This document shows, piece after piece, positions 1 to 4,886 of a stretch of DNA of 9,699 bases. The stretch lies in NCBI GenBank assembly GCA_937973935.1, contig CALJJF010000248.1, forward strand, positions 1 to 9,699. The letters run 5' to 3'. The notes beneath the pieces are model-generated. The model was given only the letters and a program-made list of their open reading frames with translations, was not told the origin of the DNA and did not search any database. Origin of the DNA: MKRK01 sp001896915. GTDB lineage: Bacteria > Bacillota > Clostridia > Oscillospirales > Acutalibacteraceae. Position 1 is the first letter of the stretch, and each line of letters starts with the position of its first letter. Both the position numbers and the translations under genes were made by a program.

Positions 1-64
1 TCACATGATTATATGGGTTATGATGCAGTCTTATCTGAATTGTTTAAGCATTTTTTGTATCGTA

Positions 65-95
65 ATCCCGCTAAGGACTACGGGATCATTTTTTA
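65..95 (+). terminator. Probable intrinsic terminator of an upstream plus-strand gene
   Basis: ATCCCG at 65-70 pairs with CGGGAT at 81-86 around a 10-nt loop. The stem is followed two bases later by a run of six T (89-94). On the minus strand no T-run follows the stem, so it fits termination of a rightward transcript that enters from the left edge. The stem is only 6 bp, so the call is moderate. The sequence before it (1-64) holds no gene I can recognise. Confidence 0.5.
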
Positions 96-185
96 ACAGA
101 AACAGTGCCAGTCATCCCGAATTTCCCGGGCAATCACAGCGGCAAGCGTACCCCTGACGGCATGTCCTTGTCTTTTTCGGGTTTG

Positions 186-674
186 TCAAAAGGCATTTGT
201 ACTTGCGGTCTCTTCTTGTGCCATGGCACAGTCCACCGCAAGGGCAACACTGAGACACAGAATTTCATTTTGGGGATGGTAAATGGTCAGCTCATAGCTG
301 TCTCCCCAGGTGAACCATGCTTTTTTCATCCGCATAATCTCAAACTGCCCGTCGTACATCACATAGTCATAGGCCCAAAAATCTCCCTCCATCTGCCAAG
401 GAAGCCCCTCCACATGATAGGACTGGCGAAAGAAGGTAAAATCCTTTACAACGGTTGCCACGACATTTCCGTTCATCTCCACGAAATACCGGGGCGCCCA
501 GGACATGACCTTTTGGCGCACAAAGGAAACCTCCTGCCCGGATGCATTGTAAAGATGAAGCTTTTTTCCCCAGGAAAACAGTTCCCCTTCCACAAAATAC
601 CGGGGTGCCCCAAGCTCATCCACCACACTGAATTTATCTGTCCAGGAAAACACCTTTTGTCTGATATAAAGCAT
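186..674 (-). CDS. LURP-one-related (LOR, tubby-like fold) family protein
   Basis: The product is 162 residues, the usual size for bacterial LURP-one-related proteins (DUF567/LOR), which share the tubby/phospholipid-scramblase barrel fold. Their bacterial role is unknown. What is visible is the alternating pattern of short aromatic beta strands and turns: RQKVFSW (5-11), RYFVEG (25-30), ELFSWGKKLHLYN (31-43), RQKVMSW (53-59), RYFVEMNG (62-69). A hydrophobic helix-like segment, LSVALAVDCAMAQ (141-153), closes the protein, as the C-terminal helix of the fold does. There is no signal peptide, so the protein is probably cytosolic. The ATG start is supported by AAGGAGG about 10 nt upstream. An upstream extended -10 promoter would give a leader of about 115 nt. 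It is transcribed away from the accessory run to its right. Family assignment is fairly sure; function is not known. Confidence 0.8.
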   Translation of the reverse strand: MLYIRQKVFSWTDKFSVVDELGAPRYFVEGELFSWGKKLHLYNASGQEVSFVRQKVMSWAPRYFVEMNGNVVATVVKDFTFFRQSYHVEGLPWQMEGDFWAYDYVMYDGQFEIMRMKKAWFTWGDSYELTIYHPQNEILCLSVALAVDCAMAQEETASTNAF

Positions 675-797
675 CCTGCCCCAGCCTCCTTATGAATCGT
701 ATAATATCTTACAACCCCGGCAAACCCCATCCATACTGCGCCTAAAAAAGCAGCTGAAAAAAATCCGGCACACTTGACCATCTATGGGTTTATCGCC

Positions 798-806
798 ATT
801 ATAGCA
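798..806 (-). promoter_or_regulatory. Extended -10 promoter for the LURP-one-related gene
   Basis: Read on the minus strand, TGC directly precedes TATAAT (-10 at 803-798), the TGnTATAAT extended -10 form common in Firmicutes. The hexamer 17 bp upstream (TTTTTC) is a poor -35, as extended -10 promoters tolerate. The predicted transcript start near 791 leaves a leader of about 115 nt before the gene's ATG. Confidence 0.55.
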
Positions 807-901
807 TAAATACAGGATAAGAAAAACCCCCAATCAACACACGTGCAAAAACAGAACTCAATTGTTTTACAGAGTATTTATTGTATATTTATGTTAGTTC
901 G

Positions 902-910
902 TGTTATAAT
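902..910 (+). promoter_or_regulatory. Extended -10 promoter facing the accessory gene run
   Basis: TGTTATAAT at 902-910 is a perfect extended -10 (TATAAT at 905-910). TTGTAT at 881-886 is a weak -35 with an 18-bp spacer. The predicted start near 917 lies about 220 nt before the first well-supported start codon (1138), so the transcript has a long leader. It is divergent from the promoter at 798-806, with the two -10 boxes about 100 bp apart. Confidence 0.5.
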
Positions 911-942
911 CAGGGGGGTTAGAGCTTTGTCCATTGGTGTTA

Positions 943-1113
943 ATGCGGGATAAGAAGCATTTAAAGTGTATCAGGGATCTCTCCCCTATGTTATCCATGG
1001 AAAAGCGTTACGGTACTCATTGTGAACATGGAGACAAGCAGGAGGATGGAGAGCTATCCCTGACCTTGAAACACAACACCGGACGAAGAAGGAAATACAA
1101 GACGCGATTATGA
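943..1113 (+). CDS. Questionable 56-residue ORF in the leader region
   Basis: This is an open frame of 56 codons beginning MRDKKHLKCIRDLSP and ending HNTGRRRKYKTRL, strongly basic at its C-terminus, with two cysteines. The nearest Shine-Dalgarno-like run (AGGGGGG, 912-918) is too far from the ATG. In-frame TTG (934) and GTG (937) are also poorly spaced. It overlaps the inverted-repeat structure, so the sequence may be constrained as RNA rather than as protein. I recognise no family. It may be a chance frame, a gene remnant, or a regulatory upstream ORF for the gene at 1138. Confidence 0.2.
   Translation: MRDKKHLKCIRDLSPMLSMEKRYGTHCEHGDKQEDGELSLTLKHNTGRRRKYKTRL
971..1063 (+). repeat. Long imperfect inverted repeat in the leader (candidate structured RNA)
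   Basis: The 14 bases at 971-984 are complementary to 1048-1063, interrupted only by a 2-nt bulge (CT at 1054-1055). A second, nested helix pairs TCCATG (994-999) with CATGGA (1027-1032). Together they would fold the leader RNA into a long stem with an internal hairpin, between the promoter at 902-910 and the gene starting at 1138. No T-run follows, so it is not a terminator. I do not recognise it as a known riboswitch class. Confidence 0.4.
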
Positions 1114-1137
1114 TTTGATAATAGAGGGTTGGCTAAA

Positions 1138-1638
1138 ATGATTGAAAACGCATTAAAAGAAGCTTGCTTTGATTTCATAAGCGACGATAACAAGAGATTT
1201 ATCACAGCGTTTACAAATGCGCTGAAGGAGATAGGCTTCCTATCGCAAGAAATCGGAAACGGTTTTTGCTGGGGGAGATATATGATAATCTACCGGAAAC
1301 AAGGAGCGAAATCGAAAACTGTCTATGCAAGAATTTATATCAGGGACGACAGCATTTGCCTGCGGTTGTTTTTCAACAATGTAACGAAACACGCAGAGTT
1401 TATCATAAACACTCCTGAATTCATCAGGGATGTTTTTATGGGCGATTACGGAAAATGCAAGCACTGCAAAGGGGATCACTGTAAATTCAGAAAAGACTAT
1501 GAAATAAACGGTGTGAAGTATGAAAAATGCAACGGGGTTACTTTTGAGTTTTACAACCCTTCCATTGAAAAGCTTCCCCACTATATGGATTTGTTTCAGG
1601 AGTTTTACTGTAAAAAAAGCAAAATAGCAACCGTGTGA
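1138..1638 (+). CDS. Unrecognised 166-residue protein with a cysteine cluster
   Basis: I do not recognise a named family with confidence. The N-terminal half is mixed alpha/beta (ENALKEACFDFISDDNKRF, then a strand-rich RYMIIYRKQG...VYARIYIRDD). The C-terminal half carries CKHCKGDHCKF, giving Cys107, Cys110 and Cys115, with a fourth cysteine at 131 in KCNG. The C-x2-C-x4-C spacing plus a distal Cys could bind zinc or a similar metal, but this is inference. There are no membrane segments and no signal peptide, so it should be cytosolic. I place the start at the ATG at 1138: GAGGG at 1124-1128 lies 9 nt upstream, whereas the in-frame TTG at 1129 directly abuts that site and is too close. It is the first well-supported gene of the plus-strand run, 66 bp before the acetyltransferase. 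Confidence 0.7.
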   Translation: MIENALKEACFDFISDDNKRFITAFTNALKEIGFLSQEIGNGFCWGRYMIIYRKQGAKSKTVYARIYIRDDSICLRLFFNNVTKHAEFIINTPEFIRDVFMGDYGKCKHCKGDHCKFRKDYEINGVKYEKCNGVTFEFYNPSIEKLPHYMDLFQEFYCKKSKIATV

Positions 1639-1704
1639 TGGGAGATTGATAACAGAGCAAAAATTTGCTGCGTTTATACAATTGTTTTGTAGGAGTTAGC
1701 TGAT

Positions 1705-2124
1705 ATGAATATGTTATATGGTGATTTTTTATTGAGCGACGATACACAAAAAATTCAGCTTGACAGGGTATGTGAAATGTTATCGACGACATACTGGGCG
1801 AATAATCGTTCCAAAGAGGCTATTGAAGAATCCATAAAAAACTCTTTGTGCTTCGGAATTTATAAAGATGATATTCAAATTGGCTTTGCACGATGTGTAA
1901 CCGATTATGCAACCATGTATTGGTTGGGCGATGTTATTATTGATGAAAAATACAGAGGCATCGGCTTGGGAAAGTTCCTGATTAAGTCAATAACGGAGCA
2001 CGAAGAGATCGCTCCTTGCTTCGGATTACTCGGAACCAAGGATGCCCATGGTTTGTATGAAAAATTCGGATTTGTAAAAAATCAAGGCACAGCAATGGGA
2101 AAACCGCCCGAATCCACAAAGTGA
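1705..2124 (+). CDS. GNAT-family N-acetyltransferase
   Basis: The 139-residue product has the layout of a small single-domain GNAT enzyme, which transfers an acetyl group from acetyl-CoA to an amine on an unknown small molecule or protein. The acetyl-CoA pyrophosphate loop is visible as YRGIGLGKFLI (83-93), matching the Q/R-x-x-G-x-G/A motif. It follows the strand MYWLGDVIIDEKY, where conserved 'D-V-x-I' precedes the loop. KDAHGLYEKFGF (112-123) is the typical motif-B end of the fold. An N-terminal YWANNRSKEAIEESIKNSLCFGIY segment resembles the clostridial subgroup of this family. The ATG has AGGAG at 1691-1695, 9 nt upstream. Its stop overlaps the possible GTG start of the next gene (GTGA), suggesting coupled translation. 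The substrate cannot be read from the sequence. Confidence 0.9.
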   Translation: MNMLYGDFLLSDDTQKIQLDRVCEMLSTTYWANNRSKEAIEESIKNSLCFGIYKDDIQIGFARCVTDYATMYWLGDVIIDEKYRGIGLGKFLIKSITEHEEIAPCFGLLGTKDAHGLYEKFGFVKNQGTAMGKPPESTK

Positions 2125-3134
2125 GCATGATTCGTGGTGTTTTATACATCGCATTCCTGTATTGCTATGGCAATACGGGTTGCCGAAGGAAAGTGATTAC
2201 AATAAAAACAAACTATTATTCTGTATTATTTTCAGGGATTGTCTTTGGGCTGAAGATCAATGTCCTATCCGGCATTGTCGGTCTTTGCCTTCTTATTTTC
2301 GGATTTCTCGGGTCATTTACTATTCTGAAAATAGTCGGAGCATTGGCAATGGTATTTTATTTGTTTATCAGCATTTACCAGCCGGCCCGAAACCTGAAAC
2401 GGATCCGAGAGCAAGTCAAGAGGGCTGCGTTGGATGAAATCATTGAAACGGTGCTTCGTTCCCATACAAAAAACTCCCGTTCCGCCTATGAAAGGACAAT
2501 CATTGCAGCAGAAAATATAATACAATCATGGGAATCAGATTCCAATGATGGCGCAGTGGAAAGGGAGGATTCATTCCTCCCATTTGCTGAAGAACAGAGC
2601 GAGGAAGAACGGCGTGCCATTGATGAGATCGACCATATTGCCATTCCTCGCCGGGGGCCATCCTATTCGGGCAATCCCTTCATCGGGATGATTACAATCA
2701 AAGGGATTGTAGGAATTCTCTTTATCCTTGGGGCAATTTTTATCGGGGTGTCCGGGATAAACGCTTACTCTCAGCAGTTACAGGAGAAAAGCTGGATTCC
2801 CTTCAAGGCTGTTGTGACGGATGTTATTCAGCGCAAAGAGTCAGGCAACGCAGAAAACTCTATAAAAACCGTTTACGATATCACCTACCGGTATCGTGTG
2901 AACGGGGACAGCCATACCGGTAAAATAATCGGCACGGTAACATATAAGGCTGTCAATGATACGGTGGATATAAAATACAACCCCGAATCTCCGGAACGCT
3001 CGACCAATATATTGGCGCCTCGACCCGAGGCTCTTCTTTATAATCTTATCGGTTCCTTTGCGTTTGCGGCAGTAGGTTTGTGGTTGGCGGGATTGTTACC
3101 GTTTCTTATAAAACCTAAAAAAAATTCTGTGTGA
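2121..3134 (+). CDS. DUF3592-domain membrane protein
   Basis: The product is up to 337 residues. Two adjacent hydrophobic segments (about 48-66 and 69-86) are followed by a charged helical region (about 90-180, rich in E, R and D). A third membrane segment (about 191-213) comes next, then an extracytoplasmic DUF3592 domain (about 225-297) and a fourth membrane segment (about 306-330). The DUF3592 signature is seen as WIPFKAVVTDVIQRKE, then YDITYRYRVNG, then DTVDIKYNPESPERS. The role of the domain is unknown. The start is uncertain. GTG at 2121 overlaps the GNAT stop by 4 nt and ATG at 2127 is close, but neither has a clear Shine-Dalgarno site. AAGGA at 2186-2190 sits only 2 nt before an in-frame GTG at 2193. 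The first 24 residues look unlike a natural N-terminus and cover a strong hairpin, so a start near 2193-2202 is plausible. Confidence 0.75.
   Translation: MSMIRGVLYIAFLYCYGNTGCRRKVITIKTNYYSVLFSGIVFGLKINVLSGIVGLCLLIFGFLGSFTILKIVGALAMVFYLFISIYQPARNLKRIREQVKRAALDEIIETVLRSHTKNSRSAYERTIIAAENIIQSWESDSNDGAVEREDSFLPFAEEQSEEERRAIDEIDHIAIPRRGPSYSGNPFIGMITIKGIVGILFILGAIFIGVSGINAYSQQLQEKSWIPFKAVVTDVIQRKESGNAENSIKTVYDITYRYRVNGDSHTGKIIGTVTYKAVNDTVDIKYNPESPERSTNILAPRPEALLYNLIGSFAFAAVGLWLAGLLPFLIKPKKNSV
2156..2179 (+). repeat. 10-bp hairpin at the GNAT/DUF3592 junction
   Basis: Bases 2156-2165 pair with 2170-2179 around a 4-nt loop (TATG), with nine Watson-Crick pairs and one G-U pair. No T-run follows, so it is not an intrinsic terminator. 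It lies 32 nt after the GNAT stop and just before the AAGGA at 2186-2190. It may act in RNA processing or in translation of the DUF3592 gene, or be a small palindromic repeat. Its function is not shown. Confidence 0.45.
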
Positions 3135-3161
3135 TTTCATATAATACGGAGAGCGTTACAT

Positions 3162-3218
3162 ATGCAGCTATGGGAATTGGTTTCCCGTTTTAAGCAAAAA
3201 TTTGTTTTCAATCTGTAA
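3162..3218 (+). CDS. Candidate 18-residue micro-ORF between DUF3592 and ADP-ribosylglycohydrolase genes
   Basis: An ATG at 3162 is preceded by GGAGAG (GGAG 3148-3151, 10-nt spacing) and opens 18 codons reading MQLWELVSRFKQKFVFNL before TAA. The peptide would be amphipathic and basic-aromatic. It may be a leader peptide, a small independent peptide, or a remnant. Its 3' end overlaps one arm of a 9-bp inverted repeat whose other arm lies just before the ribosome binding site of the next gene. The evidence is the ribosome binding site and position only. Confidence 0.3.
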   Translation: MQLWELVSRFKQKFVFNL

Positions 3219-3261
3219 TTTTCTGATGGTTGACACAAATCCACCTTGAATTGATTGAAAA
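3205..3261 (+). repeat. 9-bp inverted repeat in the leader of the ADP-ribosylglycohydrolase gene
   Basis: TTTTCAATC (3205-3213) is perfectly complementary to GATTGAAAA (3253-3261), enclosing 39 nt. The right arm ends six bases before the GAGGG ribosome binding site (3267-3271). AATCTGT also occurs as a direct repeat at 3211-3217 and 3261-3267. A ribosome finishing the micro-ORF at 3216-3218 would cover the left arm, so the helix could respond to micro-ORF translation. Confidence 0.35.
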
Positions 3262-3278
3262 TCTGTGAGGGTATCGGT

Positions 3279-4094
3279 ATGATCGGGTCTGTTTGTGGAG
3301 ATATTATCGGGTCTGTTTTTGAATGGCATAATGTAAAAAGCGAAGATTTTGAGCTGTTTGGCAGAGAAAGCCGGTTTACGGATGATACGGTAATGACGGT
3401 TGCCGTGGCAGACAAATTGCTTTGCTGTCAGAACCGCCAGGGGCTGTTGTATGACGGCACTGCCGCAAAAGAATATGCCGCACGATTTCGGCAGTATTAT
3501 TCACGCCATCCCCACGCCGGGTTTGGTCAAATGTTTTCCGGGTGGGCAAAGGACGATTCTTTAAAAAAGCAACGAAGCTACGGAAACGGCGGGGCGATGC
3601 GAGCGGTTCCCATTGGATATGCATTTGACCATCTGGAGGCGGTATTAAAAGAAGCGCAGCTCAGCTGTTTCTATACACACCATCACCGTGAAGCCGTAGC
3701 AGGCACAAAGGCAGTGGCAGGCTGCGTTTTTCTTGCACGCACCGGTGGGTCAAAAGAAGAAATCCGCAGATTTGTTGCCGAAAAAATCGGATATTCGCTG
3801 AACTTTACTTTGAATGACATTCGTTCAGAATATCGGTTTGACAGCCGGACAAGCTACAGCGTTCCGCCTGCTATTGTTGCTTTTCTGGAATCCGATGACT
3901 ATGAAAGCGCCATACGAAAAGCAATCTCCATTGGTGGAGACAGCGACACCATCGCCTGTATTGCAGGGGGGATTGCCCATGCCTTTTATGGCTCCGTTCC
4001 GAAACCAATTTACGATAAATGTATGATGCTACTTGACAGCGGTCTGAAAAAAACGGCCAATGAATTTATGACCCGATACGGTATTTCTGTGTAA
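3279..4094 (+). CDS. ADP-ribosylglycohydrolase (DraG/ARH-like) family protein
   Basis: The 271-residue product belongs to the ADP-ribosylglycohydrolase family, all-alpha enzymes that hydrolyse ADP-ribose from protein side chains or related metabolites using a binuclear metal centre, usually magnesium. The metal-binding motifs are intact: GDIIGSVFEW (7-16), FTDDT (33-37), THHHREA (133-139) and GGDSDT (219-224) with the following glycine-rich helix. SYGNGGAMR (100-108) is the conserved substrate-loop motif. There is no signal or membrane segment. The ATG at 3279 is chosen because GAGGG (3267-3271) is 7 nt upstream and family members normally begin just before G-D-x-x-G-S; an in-frame TTG at 3255 has no such support. 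No ADP-ribosyltransferase is visible in the window, so the substrate is unknown. The stop at 4092-4094 abuts the ribosome binding site of the next gene. Confidence 0.92.
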   Translation: MIGSVCGDIIGSVFEWHNVKSEDFELFGRESRFTDDTVMTVAVADKLLCCQNRQGLLYDGTAAKEYAARFRQYYSRHPHAGFGQMFSGWAKDDSLKKQRSYGNGGAMRAVPIGYAFDHLEAVLKEAQLSCFYTHHHREAVAGTKAVAGCVFLARTGGSKEEIRRFVAEKIGYSLNFTLNDIRSEYRFDSRTSYSVPPAIVAFLESDDYESAIRKAISIGGDSDTIACIAGGIAHAFYGSVPKPIYDKCMMLLDSGLKKTANEFMTRYGISV

Positions 4095-4101
4095 AGGAGG
4101 G
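4095..4101 (+). promoter_or_regulatory. Perfect Shine-Dalgarno site preceding an apparent AUA start
   Basis: AGGAGG at 4095-4100, followed by another G, is the strongest ribosome binding site of the plus-strand run. It directly follows the stop of the ADP-ribosylglycohydrolase gene. Seven bases downstream lies ATA (4108-4110), not ATG, GTG or TTG. It opens the frame that continues into the gene ending at 4800. The spacing is optimal for initiation exactly there. Confidence 0.7.
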
Positions 4102-4107
4102 CATCCT

Positions 4108-4800
4108 ATACAAATCAAAATCAATCAGACAAAAGCAAATTTTAAAATTGAATTTGACATAATTATTGAAGACAGCCATTATTCCGCAACCGCTTCATGG
4201 TTATCGAAAAAGCGGGAGTGTACGTTATTTGATCATAATAAAAACACAGTAATGAAAGCTGTTTATGATGCCAAGACCAATTGGAAAAACGTTGTGCCTT
4301 TTCGATGGATGGGAGGAACTCCTAAAATATCAAGAGCTTGCAGCATATCGGATTGTCATGGTGCACAAGGTGTTTTTCAACTGTCAACGGTAGGGCTTTT
4401 TAAAAGCTTCTATGAAATAACCTTCGGGGGCAGGAAACTCAATGGTTATGTTCTTTCAAAAGGGGACGCCAATTATGTTGTGCTGTATGATGCAGAAAAA
4501 GAGAAACAGGTGGGCTTGCTTGTTAAGTCCCTCCAGGTAGACAATCATCTGGATACATACAAGCTGTATCTTCTGGATCACGCAAATTGCGACCCTTTTG
4601 TTTTATCGCTGTTCGTGGTGTATTATGACAATTGGAATTATGGACATCAAGGTGAATTTGCACTGGCGAAAAGGGAAGTAAGCCGGGAGTGGACACTGTC
4701 AAGGTATCATAAGAAATACGACCCAAGCTGGCTTGCAAAGCATTTTCCCTTGCTTGGGTGCTCAGATCCGCCCGATTTTTCCGGTGAAGATAAGAATTAA
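4108..4800 (+). CDS. Putative tubby/LURP-one-like protein, apparent AUA start
   Basis: Read from ATA at 4108 the product is 230 residues, starting with (M)QIKINQTKANFKIEF. Short strand-turn units follow: HYSATASWLS, ECTLFDHNKN, then LNGYVLSKGDANYVVLYDAEK and QVGLLVKSLQ, and a hydrophobic FVLSLFVVYYDNW near residues 163-175. This resembles the strand pattern and C-terminal hydrophobic helix of tubby-like/LURP-one barrels, but the match is by eye and weak. The first ATG (4252, residue 49) has no ribosome binding site and would remove the first strands. The 48 codons before it have no stop and look coding, and a perfect AGGAGG is placed 7 nt before the ATA. The gene therefore either uses the rare AUA initiator or has suffered an ATG-to-ATA change that would lower expression. 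It follows the ADP-ribosylglycohydrolase gene by 13 nt and is probably co-transcribed with it. A bidirectional terminator follows. Confidence 0.65.
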   Translation: MQIKINQTKANFKIEFDIIIEDSHYSATASWLSKKRECTLFDHNKNTVMKAVYDAKTNWKNVVPFRWMGGTPKISRACSISDCHGAQGVFQLSTVGLFKSFYEITFGGRKLNGYVLSKGDANYVVLYDAEKEKQVGLLVKSLQVDNHLDTYKLYLLDHANCDPFVLSLFVVYYDNWNYGHQGEFALAKREVSREWTLSRYHKKYDPSWLAKHFPLLGCSDPPDFSGEDKN

Positions 4801-4813
4801 TAGGATAACACAA

Positions 4814-4844
4814 AAAAAGAAGCCGATTGAAACGGCTTCTTTTT
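4814..4844. terminator. Bidirectional intrinsic terminator between convergent operons
   Basis: AGAAGCCG (4818-4825) pairs with CGGCTTCT (4833-4840) around a 7-nt loop. The stem is flanked by an A-run on the left (4812-4818) and a T-run on the right (4840-4844). It therefore ends transcripts from both sides: the plus-strand run ending at 4800 and the minus-strand alr-lacZ operon ending at 4887. The symmetric A/T tails extend the potential stem to 12 bp. Confidence 0.9.
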
Positions 4845-4886
4845 GTATGGGTTTCCACGCTGGTTGAATCATCCGTCCCATTATGG

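Noticed and set aside
1..96. Open frame from the left edge to TAA at 94-96 (32 codons), possibly the end of a gene
   Set aside because: A second frame is open even further, the length is within chance for this composition, the residues match nothing I know, and the end overlaps the terminator hairpin.
105..695. 196-codon plus-strand ORF
   Set aside because: It is antisense to the LURP-one-related gene, rich in His/Pro/Gly as antisense frames are, and has no ribosome binding site.
473..781. Minus-strand ORF with a hydrophobic N-terminus (MVKCAGFFSAAFLG...) starting about 10 nt after the predicted transcript start
   Set aside because: It has no ribosome binding site and two thirds of it runs out of frame through the well-supported LURP-one-related gene. 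The hydrophobic start may be chance.
1646..1680. TTGATA/TATACA as a promoter for the GNAT gene
   Set aside because: The spacer is 23 bp, too long for a standard promoter.
3140..3145. TATAAT just after the DUF3592 gene as a promoter
   Set aside because: No -35 or TGn extension, and the predicted start would remove most of the micro-ORF's ribosome binding site. It remains possible but unsupported.
3230..3235. TTGACA as a -35 box for the ADP-ribosylglycohydrolase gene
   Set aside because: No -10-like hexamer at 16-18 bp spacing (GATTGA at best).
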